NCBI GenBank assembly: GCA_035048485.1
Contig: CM068589.1
Span: forward strand, 2,668,501 to 2,732,500
Direction: 5' to 3'
DNA from: Pteria penguin
Taxonomy: Eukaryota > Mollusca > Bivalvia > Pterioida > Pteriidae
Length of the DNA: 64,000 nt
The position numbers were made by a program, and so were the translations under genes. Shown one piece after another: positions 27,865 through 42,800 of the stretch. The first letter of the stretch is position 1, and every line of letters starts with the position of its first letter. The notes beneath the pieces were generated by a model that had not been told where the DNA came from, searched no databases, and saw only the letters and a program-made list of their open reading frames with translations.

Positions 27865-30800
27865 GTTCATCTTTCTTTTGAAAACTGGATGGCAGGTGAC
27901 ACATATTCCTTTAAGCATTCTATAGTATTGTGAGACAAGGTTATATCTGTTTATTCAATGACAAAATCTGTGTATTTCTAATGACATTACCTTATTTTGG
28001 TTGAAACTGTATCTAATTCAAAACTGGTTCATGTACTGGATGGAGAAATTTGTCTCTGATTTACCTTTGTTGTACCTCTGTTGTACTATTTATCTAATTA
28101 TTTTCTCAGTTGTATCCCTTGGAATATGACACATGTATTCCTTGGAATATTACACATGTGTCCCTTGGAATATAATACATGTATCCCTTGGAATATTACA
28201 CATATGTGTATATCTGTTGGAATGATACATGTGTCCTATGGAATATTACACATGTGTCCCATGGAATATAATACAATGTATCCCTTGGAATATCACAGTG
28301 TCCTTTGGAATATTATATGTTCCCTTTGGAATGTTATATGTGTCCCTTGGAATATATATGTCGTATAGAATGTTATACACAAACTGTACGTGGAAATACT
28401 TGTTATTGACCTTCCATATTTCTCTCATTGCATATCATGTATGTTATTACAGCCTATACCCCTGTCACTGCTGCCTGTGAACTTTCTACCGCAATATCTG
28501 GCTGTTCCGTTGCCCCAGCAACTGGTGGTACCTCAGGAAAATTCCACTTCTCCTTTGAGCAGTGTAAATCAGGCACTGTGGAGTCCATTTCAGTGAATCA
28601 AGGTCATAGCCAACAAGATGTGACCATGACTGGTACAGGGTTTGCAGATGGTTTATGCTCCAATTCTAATGAAATCACTGTCGGTGATTATACTTGCAAG
28701 ATTTCTGCAGCAACTGCGTCTAGCATCACCTGCAGATTCGACACCAGTGTATCCAAGCCTATGCCAGTAAGAGTTATCTTCCTTATGTATTTTTTTTTTT
28801 GTCAGTTTTAAAACTGATAGGGTATAAAAGTCAATATTTAGATGTAATTTACCTACAAGATATAGAAATAACAGTAGCACTGACAGAGTTGGAGTGTGTT
28901 TGTTTGGTTGTTTTTATTTAATTCAATTTATAATTTCACAAGAGATACATAAAACTACTACAGTTTATGGCTTTGTTAAAATAGCATACAAATTACATGT
29001 AGTATGATCAGCTCTCAGAATCAGAAATGATTCGATTTCGCAAAACAATCCTGTTTGATCTGTCTATCCAGTATGTATGTACAACCTATACATAGAGATG
29101 TCAATCTGATTAGATCTAAATGCCCTATAGTAGGTATCAAGTTATGTAGACAGGTACCTTGGTATGAGAAGTTAGTCTACTGGTATCACACTAAGAAGCT
29201 AAACTTACATTCAGCTTTCTTTTCCACGATCAGAGAGATGTTGTTTAAAGGGATTAATTATTTTTTGCTTTGCCTTTGTATCTACAGGCATTTTCACAAA
29301 GAATTGTAAGTTTTTATGCTAGATCATGGGCATATTGTTTTTTTCCTGTCTGTTTGTTTGTTTGTTTGTCTGTCTGTTGTCAACTTTAACCTTGGCTGTA
29401 ACTTTTGAACCGTGAGGGATAGAGACTTCATATTGGACATGCGTACTCAACTAATGAAACCATTTCAATTGACACCAAGACCGATGACCTTTTGATCTCG
29501 ACAATGACCTTCATGCTTAAAATAACTTTTTGGACTTTACTGCCACGGGGGCATTAGTGTTTCACAAACACAACTTGTTCCATAATCACATGCAGATTCC
29601 TTATGACTTAGCGATTTATTTTGTATGTACATAAAAAAAATTACGTATGATTCTTTGTGAAAATGCATGTTTTTCTTCAGATAAGAGTGTGGTAAACCTT
29701 AGGGCCCACTTCATGAAATCGCTTACAAACAGACCATCCTATAGTTGAATTAATTGCACTGTGGTGTAAAATATTACAAAACCCTGCTAACAAACAGACC
29801 ATCATATAACTGAATTGATCCCACAGTAGTGTGAAAAGAAAACAAAACCTTAGAATCTTCAGGGGTACAAACAATTCATTATATAACTGGTTTAATCACA
29901 CAGTAGTATGAAACAAAAGAAAATTTTGATATGTTTTATTACATTAAAGGAAAGCAAAAGAAATATAGAATAAAATAATTAGTTGATTGATGCAATTATT
30001 TTACCAATCTTTCAGATTGCCGAGATGAATCCATATATGGTAAACATTAAGAATCGAGGTTACTCCATACTGACGATGGGCGATAAAGCTAAACGGAGCT
30101 TTGTGCTGGAGCCACATATTAGTACATATACACCACAGCAGGGCTCTCAAAGTGGAGGATTCGTCATCACAATATCTGGTGGAGGTTTTACTTCAGACAC
30201 CAGTGTCATGATTGGATCTGCGGCATGTGAAGTTGATTCAGGGACTCCTATCACATACGACACCATAGTCTGCACAGCGCCATCTAACACTAGGGCTCAG
30301 GACTTGGAAGTTATTGTGACAAATCAGGGAAGCAGTCTGCAGGCCAAATGCTCTGACAGTACATTGAGCTGTACCATAGGCTACTCCGTGTACAACTCCC
30401 CAACCCTTACTGCAGTTTCCCCGGCAACCGTTTCTTCTGGATCAAGCAATGTCATGACCTTGACTGGTACTCAGTTTGGAACTCAGTCTAGTGATGTTAC
30501 TGTCACCATAGGAGGAGAAAACTGTGTGGTTTCCTCGGCAGCTGACACTCAGATTGTATGTACTGTAGGGGCTGTACCTGTTGGTACACAAGCTGTAAGT
30601 GTACTGGTAGGCACCCTTGGGAAAGCCAAAACATCTTCACCCATCACTGTCACCAGTTCCGCTGTCTTGACCTCCGTCTCTCCAGCATCAGGTAGTAACA
30701 GTGGTGGAACCCTTATCACATTGGCCGGTAATGGATTTGTTGATAAAAAAACTACAGTGACTGTTGGTGGCAACCCTTGTGCCAATATCACAGCGACCTT

Positions 30801-33800
30801 GACCTCTGTGACCTGTTTTACCCCAGCAGGTTCAGGCACTGCAGCTGTAGAGGTGGTATCTGACGGTACTAGTTATCCAACAACATCTTACAGTTATGAC
30901 ACAGCCTTGACCCCTGCTGTGACCTCCATGACTCCAACCACAGGGAACACAGGTGATGCTGTTACCATCACAGGTACTGGATTTTCCAACACTGCTTCTG
31001 ATGTCACCGTTACCATAGGAACAGCTGCATGTGCTGTTACATCATCCACCACAACACAGATTCAGTGCACTCTTGGAGCTAGTGCTGCCCAGTCAGCGGC
31101 TTCCGTTGTCATTGAGGTGTCACCAAATGGAAAGTCGGCATCTGGAACCACATTCACCTATGGCCTTGGCTTGACCTCTGTCAGCCCAACAACAGGTAAA
31201 GGTTCCCTCAGATATCATGAATTATTGTAAATATGAGCTGTGGTTCACATGTGCTACTCTTGTGTTTTCCTTTAACTTGCTGTAAGTATACACAGAAAAG
31301 AAGCATATTTTTCATCATATGATGTTAAAGTAGTCAGAAATTTTAGATCCTAGTAATGGAGTCTAAACCCCAGTTTGGTAATGGATAGTTTAATAATAAA
31401 TCAGCATACTTCACACAAAATGTCTTCATTATTTCATTAAACTGTGTTACCCTTCCCTTTCGATTGATCACATGCATTTTTGCACATAAGTTAAATTAAC
31501 CGACATGGTTGTCTGTTTTTCAGGAAGTTTGGGTGGTGGACAGGCAATGACAGTAATAGGAGCTGGTTTCAGTGACACAGACACCACGGTGACAGTTTGT
31601 GGTCAGACATGCACGTTGGATACTGCCGTGACTCAGTCAGAAACTCAGCTGGTCTGCAAGTCACCTACGGCAACAAGTGAGTAATTGTAGAATGTGTTTG
31701 ACAGACCCAGAGCCGTTCTTTTGCATTTTAGGTCCCCTGTGGAGCATAGTAACTTTTCTTCCACTTTTAAAGATTTGTCGCAGGGAGTAATTTTCTTGTC
31801 ATCATTTGGGAAATTTACAATAAGCTTCATGTGCTGACTGTTTATAAAGGTCATACGGCTCATCTATAACATCACATATCATGGGTATGCGCTCGAGCAT
31901 GACATGTGCTGATTATTTATAAAGGTCATATGGTTCATCTATGACATCACATATCATGAGTATCCGCTCGAGCATGACATGTGCTGATTGTTTATAAAGG
32001 TCATAAGGAGAAATGCAATCAATCACTAGGATATAACTCTGATCTAGAAATCTACTAACCCTATGCCAAGTGAATTCGATACTCCATTACTCTCTCATTC
32101 TTAGACCCTTTCAATACATTCTGCTAATCTATTGTCTATCTGTCCATCTGTTACACCAGTCCTTTTTTTATTATTTTGACCTGGCAAGTGACAAGACACA
32201 TGATTTTTTTTAAACATCACTGTATGCTGCTTCTCAAGTTCAGTGATATTTACTCTGTTATATTACAGCACCAGGAGCATGTGACGTAGTGGTCACTCAG
32301 GGTGGTCAGACAGAGACATTGGCTGGAGGCTATACATACGACTCAGGCTTGACCCCTAGTATAACTGGTGTGGACCCCAAATACGGAGGTACAGGTGGAG
32401 GCACTCTTCTGACCATAACTGGAACTGGATTCGGGTGAGTCTTCATTTTTCACATAACTCTCTTCCGATTTTGTGTGGCTGAGCTGATACTTACTGGTTA
32501 TAACCTAGCTTCAGCTGTCTGTACTGTGCTGGGACATAAAGTCAGCTGTCTGTACTGTGCTGGGACATAAAGTCAGCTGTCTGTACTGTGCTGGGACATA
32601 AAGTCAGCTGTCTGTACTGTGCTGGGACATAAAGTCAGCTGTCTGTACTGTGACATAAAGTCAGCTGTCTGTACTGTGCTGTGACATAAAGTCAGCTGTC
32701 TGTACTGTGCTGGGACATAAAGTCAGCTGTCTGTACTGTGCTGGGACATAAAGTCAGCTGTCTGTACTGTGACATAAAGTCAGCTGTCTGTACTGTGCTG
32801 TGACATAAAGTCAGCTGTCTGTACTGTGCTGGGACATAAAGTCAGCTGTCTGTACTGTGCTGGGACATAAAGTCAGCTGTCTGTACTGTGACATAAAGTC
32901 AGCTGTCTGTACTGTGCTGGGACATAAAGTCACCTCTCATACGGTTGCTTTTATGATGAATGGTTGTAAAATTATGGTCTTAATTGGAAGGTTGTTAATC
33001 TTATTTATATATATAATATTTCATAATCTAGTAGAAGTATCCAGCTCTCCTATATATCTATATCTATATATCTATATCTCATGACTGAGTGATGATGTCT
33101 TATTTTATTTATAGTACCAATACAGCAGACATAACTGTGACCATCGGTGGTGTGGCATGTGCTGTGCAGAGTGCCACAAACACCGAAGTCACATGTACTA
33201 CCGGCGCTAGGTCCAAGGGATCCATCAACACCAAAGTGGCACTAGAAATCGGCAGTAACGGTATTGCAAACCAGGTATGTAGTATTCATGGTGATGGTCG
33301 GCATAATGCCAGTCTCAGGATTTATTGAGAAGAAATTTGATTGACCTGTAAATATTGTATGGCATTTCTTCTTCAAGACGTTTATTTAAAGTTATTTAGA
33401 AAAGATCTAATACCTACCTATATGTAATGTCATGGAAAAGCTGGGAATATATAGGTCAATTCTCAGGAACTTAACATGTGGACTAAATGTTCTGTAGAAT
33501 CATGTTGGTATTTGAATATGTGTATTTATATAACACTTGAAATAACTGAGTAGTCAGAAAAACAAGAGGGAAAGTAGGAGAGTTGGAAAAAGAAAAAATG
33601 GGGTTAGGGAGCGTAAAAACTAAAACTTCCTGCATTTTATTTAATAGAGAAATGTTTTTTTAATCAGCAAAACCGTAGCTTAGAAGCAAGCAGTATACTC
33701 TTTTCAACTCTTTAACTTGTCCTTTCTTGCTTTTAATTGAGGAAAAGACACAGGATTTGTAAGTAGGATGATAAAATAAAAGATGATTGATAATAAGTTT

Positions 33801-36800
33801 TATAGGGTACAGTATTATGATAAAATTTGGGTGAAAGAAAAGAGAATGACCTTGACTACTTGAGGTAAATAAGAATGCAATATTTTAACTGGTCATGTGT
33901 TTTCCAGGTCAGCGCTGATTTCTCGTACTATAACGTTTGGTCATCGGCTTACTCCTGGGGATCAGCAGGCAAACCAGAGGCTGGTCACTTTGTGGTCATT
34001 CCAGCAGGGATGACCATATTACTGGACGAGACAACACCAGTGTTAGAAATGCTGCTCATTCAAGGTAATGGTTGGTGTTGGAACAATCAAGGTATGGTCC
34101 ATGCACGAAACAATAAGGTCCATGTAGGAAACAATAAGGTCCATGTAGGAAACATTAAGGTATGGTCCATGTAGGAAACATTAAGGTATAATAAAATATC
34201 GCAGTTAAAGGCTGTACGAAGCTTACACCCATACTCATGCTTTTGTATGATGACACAGTGGACAAGATCAGACCATCTCCTGTTGACATTAATACCTTTT
34301 TATTATTGGCTTTACTAAGAACTGAGAACTACATGTCAGTCAGAGAGAGTCATATTTTAAACTTACTTAGTCCGCCTGTCTGTCTATCTTTATATATAAC
34401 AAGTTTTATTTGGGACACTGAATTCAAGTGATAGGAAAAGCAAAAAAATTATTTCAATATCAGTTTGAGCTAACAGCATGCATAACTTAAAAATTCTCTC
34501 ATTAGACTAAAGCCGGCATGGCCTAGTGGTATCGCGCTCGCCTCCTGATCGGGAGGCCGGGGTTCGAGTCCAGCTCTGGTCATGCCAGTGTCCTGTCAGT
34601 CAATCCATCGACTAATGTCTTTGAGATGACAGCTGTAGGTCCAATGCCTTTTTAGACAGGGAAGGTTCTCTGACTGCTTCTGGTGGGTCCACCACATAGA
34701 TCAGTATATCTGAGAAAGGCAATAGACAGGTGCTGAGATGGTATAAGTAGTGAAGTCATAATGAAGAGAGGATGTTACAAACAAACAAGTCCATTTAAAT
34801 TTGGGATAGAATAAATATCAAAATGATTTCAAATTGTAAAACAAGAACAGAAGAAAAACAAATAGCATTTTTAAAAGAAATTTAAACTTTAGATCAAAAT
34901 TTCTGAAAGTATGACATTGTAATGAAAATTTATATTGAATTTATCATAAAAGGATCATTTCTAAGTTCAGACATACTATTTGCTACGATTAAAATATTAA
35001 TTTACTAATATTATTGTAATGGTAATAGCATTTACAGACTTGTTTAAACAAAGGGCTTTAAGTATGTCATTATCACCATCTCTGTATTTCCCAGGTGGAT
35101 CTGTTATCTTCGATGAGAAAGACATCACACTGAATGCTAACTATATCCTGATCACCGATGGAGGGCTGCTTCAGGTAAAATTACCTCTTATCATGTCTTC
35201 ATATTACCTGAATGCTAGCTATATTCTGATCGCTTACAGAGGGCTGCTTCAGGTCACATGACCTATTATTATGTCTTTATATTATAGACCAAAGTCATTA
35301 TTAATTGTCCAGCAAGAGACAAAACACTGAATACAGTCATTCCGACGATTGACTGATCATCATATGCATGACATCACACCTTTTGGCACACTTTCTCATT
35401 GTGACATCATAAATAAACGGTCTGTTAAACACGAATTGAACTTTAATGTCACAATAAAATTATGTAATGGGGGCAGTTAAAGTTGGATCTTCGGATCCTC
35501 AGGTAAATATTAAAGAAACATGTTACATTTTATACTTAATATGATGAAGTCTTTCCAGGTATAAAATTTTATGTCGAACACCTTTTTATTTTCATGAGAG
35601 AAGCATACATGCAAATATCCAGAAAATAAAAAAGCAAGGAGGTAAAAAATCCCAGTGGGGTGTAAGGTCTATTTTTGGACCTTATATATCTTTGTGTGGA
35701 GCAGGAAAGCTCCTTCCTGAGCAGTCATTAAATCATGTTTCTTTCATGACTCCGAGATCATCGACAGTATTACTCCGGGATCATCGACAGTATGACTCCG
35801 AGATCATCACTAAAACCATTGGTCTTGTATTGGGTCCCTCTACAACCCAATGCAGACTTTTACTTGAGCATTGCAAGCTGACTAACAGGACGGTGGGGAC
35901 TCTATGAGAGGCCTTGTCCAAACCTTTTCAGAGGAGACATGGTCCTGATCCTCCTCCCCTCTGACTGTTAGTCGGGACTCCTATTGATCAAGGATATGAG
36001 CTCGCTTACAGACGGGCAGAGCACGGTTTAATTATGTTGATGTCACCTTATATATTTTTGATAGCAACATATTAGTCTATAATTGATTCGTGTGTAATAA
36101 ATTTTTATGACCTCTCTTCTTGAGAAACCTGTTGATCCTTGTTCTCTATATGGAGGATTATTAATTTTATAAATTTTAAATGTGTGTCCTTGATTGTGCT
36201 GCTTTTGCGGTGAATGGGAAGGTGGGCATCTGTAAACCGGTTAACCACATCAATTGAGTGACATTTGTTACTTCAATTGACCATCCTAAGTCGGTATCAT
36301 AACCGCAGCACAATCGAATATTTTTGTAATGTCGTTCCGTGTATATTATGCTATTATCATTTTTTGTGTGCAGATCCTTGGTGATTTGTGTCATACAGCT
36401 TTGTCAGATGTCTTCTGTTTTCTCTTTTCTATCGAAATTTTTACCCCATGGAGGATTTACTTGTCCTTCACTATTATCTATGAATGATCCTTTTAATATG
36501 TGTTTGTTAGAGTTATTCCTCTTTATCTAGGTAGGTACTGAGGCACAACCTTTCCAGCATCAGGCAACCATTATGATGCATGGCATGTTTAGAAGCCAGG
36601 AATTGCCAATTTATGGTTCTAAAGTCCTCGGCGTCCGAAACGGCACATTGGACCTTCATGGTAAAACATGACGTCTCTCAATCAGTATCTCCTTTACCAA
36701 ATATTACGATATATAGAAATATTACGATATATAGAAATATTACAATATATAGAAATATTACAATATATAGAATTATTGAACATTATGATTCATTCAGTTA

Positions 36801-39800
36801 CAAAACAAACCTGAAAGATCTGAAATAGTACCTATAGTAAGGTGAAAATGTGAAAAATATTATGAAGTATTAATAAAAAATAACCATATTCCAATATTTT
36901 ACTGAAGATATGGCAGGTTGGTCTAATGGTATAATATAGGGCAGGTTGACATTGACATGTATGCTGACATGTATGTCATTAACTTGGTATACAGTGACAT
37001 GTATGCCATGTCATGGTATACGTCCTGTCATGTATAAGGTCCGTCACTGCTTTGAGTAGGTCTATGGTGGAGGTCAGAATTCATTTAGCAGTCCATCAGG
37101 TAAATGAGCTATCCCCATATAAGTAAGTTTACTTTGGTGATTGTAAAACAATAATCAGAACATCCACAAGAGATTATAATGTGAAAATTCATCAGAGGAG
37201 ATGACCTGAAAAAATATAGGATTAATGAGTGTAAACTGATGGACTAGCCATGTGGCCCACAGAATGATCCTTACCAGAAACCTTGAAATGACTCCTTTTT
37301 TTGTCAGATCTACATCATGTTGCTCTTTCCTGCTGCACTATAAATTACTCTTCCCATTGTACTGTATGGCAGCCACCACATTGCTAAATTGCTACTCCAA
37401 GTAGCTACCACATCCCATCTTTCAGTAGCCACCACTTCCCAATGAATTTTATTTTGTGGTGGTCAAATGTCTGCCTGACAGTACATCAAACACTCAGGTT
37501 ATTCTCTCTCTGTTGCTTTTTAGGTAGGGAAACACCAGTTACCTGGACACACCTGGCCTCTACTGTCTTAGCAGGTGACACCACCATCACACTGAAGCAG
37601 GAAGTTAACTGGGAGGTTGGCAACAAAATTGTCATACCCACCACAGGGCATAGGCACACTCAGGAACAAACTGAAATCAGGTAATAGTGGGATGTGGAAA
37701 AGGGGGAGGGACATGGTCATACCCACCACAGGGCATAGGCACACTCAGGAACAAACTGACATCAGGTATTAATGGGATGTGGAAGAGGGGGAGGGGACAT
37801 GGTCATACCCACCACAGGGCATAGGCACACTCAGGAACAAACTGACATCAGGTATTAATGGGATGTGGAAGAGGAGGAGGGGACATGGTCATACCCACCA
37901 CAGGGCATAGGCACACTCAGGAACAAACTGACATCAGGTATTAATGGGATGTGGAAGAGGAGGAGGGGACATGGTCATACCCACCACAGGGCATAGGCAC
38001 ACTCAGGAACAAACTGACATCAGGTATTAATGGGATGTGGAAGAGGAGGAGGGGACATGGTCATACCCACCACAGGGCATAGGCACACTCAGGAACAAAC
38101 TGACATCAGGTATTAATAGGATGTAGAAGAAGGGGGAGGGCATGGTCATACCCACTTCAGGGCATAGGCACACTCAGGAACAAACTGAAATCAGGTATTA
38201 ATGGGATGTAGAAGTTGGGGGAGGGGACATGGTCATACCCACTACAGGACATAGGCACACTCAGGAACAAACTGAAATCAGGTAATAGTGGGATGTGGAA
38301 GAGGGGGGACATGGTCATACCCACTACAGGGCAAGGCACACTCAGGAACAAACTGAAATCAGGTATTAATGGGATGTGGAAGATGGGGAGGGGCATGGTC
38401 ATACCCACTTCAGGGCATAGGCACACTCAGGAACAAACTGAAATCAGGTAAAAGTGGGATGTGGAAGAAGGGGAGGGGACATGGTCATACCCACCACAGG
38501 CCATAGGCACACTCAGGAACAAATTGAAATCAGGTATTAATGGGATGTAGAAGAGGAGGGGCAGGGCTGCAACTTGGCAAACTTTTCTAGGGGCCATGTG
38601 GGCTACTGAATTTCAAAATTCAGGGGCCCACAAAAAATCTAGGGGCCCACATAAAATGAAGAGTATTTCAGTCGTTCAGTAAGTTTAATCATCAATTATT
38701 TGTCGTTGAATGAACGTGATCTCTTTCTGTCATAATCCTTGAAGTATTCACCCCTGTCCGCTTCTTCCTTCCTTTTACCTGGCCTAGATACTCCTTGTAA
38801 ATATTGCACATGATGTCAATTTCATTAACAACATAGTCAACAAGGTCAACAAAGTCATTTAAACTTTTAAAATAATGAAGACAGAGTTTCGTTTTAGCAA
38901 ACATTTTACCGATCGGGATTTAAGTGAACTTGGATCAAACAGAAAGAATAATTCAACCTAGAATTTTAAGGTCTCCATGTGGGTGAATGAGATCGAAATT
39001 TTAGGCGTCCACATTGATTTTTTACTTGCATTGGCGAGTGGGCAAGCGGTAATTTGCAGCCCTGAGGGGGGACATGGTCATACCCGCAACAGGGTATAGG
39101 CACACTCAGGAACAAACTGAAAATGGGTAATAGTGGGATGTGGAAGAGGGGGGGACATGGTCATGCCCACCACAGGCCATTGGCACACCCAGGAACAAAC
39201 TGAAATCAAGTAATAATTGGATGTGGAAGAGTGGGGGGGGGACATGGTCATACCCACTACAGGGCATAGGCACACTCAGGAACAAACTGAAATCAGGTAA
39301 TAGTAGTGTGGAAGAGGGGGAGGGACATGGTCATACCCACTACAGGGCAAGGCACACTCAGGAACAAACAGAAGGTGATAATGGGAATATGGAGGTTTGG
39401 GGCAATAAGATTGATGTACACATGACAGTGCACAGAGCCACTGTAGAACCAAGGAAAATTAGGTTTAAAAAATGGGAATTTGAGGGGAGAGAGGGTGTGA
39501 ACAAGATAGTTATTTCCACTATGAGGCACAGACACACTTAGACAAACATAAATACCGGGTAAGGTAAAAAATGGGAATGTGGAAAAGGAAGGGGAATAAC
39601 AAGATAGTTATATCCACTACAGTACACAGAAACACTTAGACAAACATAGATAAGGTAAAGGCATTACATCACCTGAAATCTTCCAAGAAATGACATATTA
39701 GTGTATCATAAACAAAACATTTATCCCTCTACAAAGCATTGTGATGACGTACTTTTAGGTCAGACAAATTATATTATTTGTTTATGATGTCAAAGATATG

Positions 39801-42800
39801 ATACTTGGAATATCTTCTATATGTTTAATTCTTTATGAGCTGTGAAAGGGTCAGTTGAAAATCCTCTAAATGCCATTTTCTTTTAAGAATTTGTACTAGT
39901 CATTCACTTCAAACTAACAATTTCCAACAACTCTTAAATGCAGCGATACTACATCATTCATACGTTCCATTTCTTCAGAACAATTACAGCTATTGCTGCA
40001 GACAAGAAGACCTTGACGCTGAATTCAGCTTTAACCTATGCTCATGCCAGTGTCACAGAGACTTACGGCACCACTACTGTGGACCTGGCAGGAGAAGTTG
40101 GACTGCTCACTCACAATGTCGTGTTCCGAGGCTCGGCAGATCCCCAGTGGAATACGACCATACCAGCATGTGAAGCTGGATTTGACACAGGTCATTATAA
40201 CACATTTTATGGAATCAGTTTATAAATAGCATACTAATTATCCATAAATGTTTTAATTTCCTGGCCATAATTTCTCTTCGCCATTGGAGTTGCTGCTGAT
40301 TAAATGCAAGCTGCTCAATTTCTATCGTATTCAGGAATAAAAAAGTCAAGTTTTTCGTACCAAATGTATACAACCATCCAGAATCACCCAAGCTCTCTTA
40401 TATCATATAACGCTATCATGATTTTCACAATATTTGAAGGAAAAAGCTGAAGAAAATTTATCATTCATGATTTGTACTGCGTTTATGATCTGTAATGGAA
40501 AGCATGACCTGTGTCCATGGTATGCTGTCCCTGCATTTTTTCCGTATTGTATTGTGCTGTATGCAGGAGTATTAATATTTGCCCTTTGTATGACTCTTAA
40601 AGGGCGATGTTTGTAATATAACCAATCAGATAGTGGAACACACTGTCGAATCTGTTTGAAATCATCGGGGTAGTGATTGTTGTGGAATTCTGTGAAGGTT
40701 TGGGTCCACTGTACTAGCGACCAGACCGCTAATAGTCAGATTGGCAGGCAATATAAAATGTTATAAATGAATGCTCTTACATACTGTGCATGCAATGAAT
40801 TCGGAGAAATATTCTTAAAAGTGATCTACAAACACCAAAATCTTGCTTCAAAATCTTGTTTCATAGTGCTTACGATGTACTGCATGTGAGTTTGATCCCA
40901 ACTGACCCATTATCTAATGCTACGTATCGCACACTTTTGCATTATCAAGTCCTAAGTATGGATTCTCCACCATTGATTTCATTGTGCTGTTGTGAAAGTG
41001 TAAGTTAGGCATGATTAAAATGAATCTGGTCATCCCTTGGAGTGTACGTTAGGCGTGATTAAAATGAATCTGGTCATCCCTTGGAGTGTACGTTAGACGT
41101 GATTAAATGAGTCTGGTCATCCCTTGAAGTGTACATTAGGCGTAATTAAAATGAATCTGGTCATCTCTTGAAGTGTACGTTAGGCGTGATTAAAATGAGT
41201 CTGGTCATCCCTTGAAGTGTATGTTAGGCGTAATTAAAATGAATCTGGTCATCCCTTGGAGTGGCTGCCTTTGAAGATGACACCCCACAATCTGTCATGA
41301 CATAATCAATATAATGTGTTTAATTGTGTATTCCAGGGGAGTTCACCACACAGACATGTTTTCAGGGGCGGTTTGGAGAAGAGATGGGGTCTGACCAGTT
41401 TGGAGGACATATTTTGATACACGCACCTGTACCAGATATCGAGGCCGTAATAGCGCGTATATCCTACATAGAGGTCACACATGCCGGTCAAGCATTCCGT
41501 CTGGGTCGTTACCCAATACATTTCCATCTCAACGGTCAGATGCCTTCCTCGTACGTCAGGGGATGTTCTATCCATGATACGTTTAATCGTGCTGTAAATA
41601 TACACGGAGTGCACAACATAACTGTCGAGCATAACGTGCTGTACGATGTGCTAGGTGGCGCTTTCTTCATGGAGGATGGTATTGAAACCTTTAACATCAT
41701 TCAGTACAATTTGGGAACTTTTGTCCGAGCTAGTTCTAGTTTACTAAACGATGACATCACACCCGCCACGTTCTGGATCACCAACCCACATAATTATGTA
41801 CGGCATAATGCTGCGGCTGGTGGTACCCACTTTGGATTCTGGTACCGAATGCACCACCACCCTGATGGCCCCTCCTATGACCCTAACATATGCCCTCAAA
41901 ATGTTCCACTTCTACAGTTCCAAAATAATTCCGCTCATTCCTTTGGATGGTTTGGAATTTGGATATTCCAGGAAATGCATCCACGCAAAGGTGGCTCCTG
42001 CTCTGCCTCTGCCGACCACGAGACAGCTTATTTTAAAAGTTTGACCGTCTGGAATTGTGAAAAGGGAGCAGAGTACGTTAATGCAGGTGCCATTCAGTTC
42101 GTAGACTTTGTAATGGTAATGAATGAGAAAGCAGGGGCAGAAGGTAAATTGGTCAAAGATGCACCTCTGTACGATGCGGCACGCAGTAACGGTATCAGGA
42201 ATTCCATCATTGTCGCTAACAGTCCTGGGTTATCGACTGTACCCGGGTCTAAAGCTACCGACTGCACCATCGGCGGTATTGTATTGCCATATGGTAATGG
42301 GATGATTGTTCATGACATTGAATTCTATAACTTTGACAAGAGCGGCTGCAATGCATTCACCTTTACTAAAATTGACGGCACATGTAGTTTCTTGTGCGGA
42401 GGATACCAATACAGTATGAAGGGCATTAGTTTTAACAACTCCCCAAAGAAAGCCAGATTTGATTGGAAGTGGCAAGGAGTATTCAAGGATGAAGATGGAT
42501 CTCTGACTGGAACAGCTGGCCAGACTGTCACTACCAAAAACAACAATTTACCCACAGGAAAGTAAGTACATACAATAAGAATCACTGCCTAGCTTTATTC
42601 ATATAGTAGTAAACACTTGCCTGTGCCACAGGTGATCTTCATTGCACCCTTCAGACATGCTCAGTTTAGTTATCTACAGTAAATGGCCTCTGCCACGGGT
42701 GACCCTCATTTTTGGGTGATTTCATATACCTGACACAAATTAATTTCAATTGTCTTAATTATATACCCACATTTGACAGTGGAATCATGAGGGGTGGGTG

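Noticed and set aside
40434..40616. Small open frame in intron 31
   Set aside because: Sixty codons, Cys/Met-rich with no recognisable family and no splice or start context; expected by chance.
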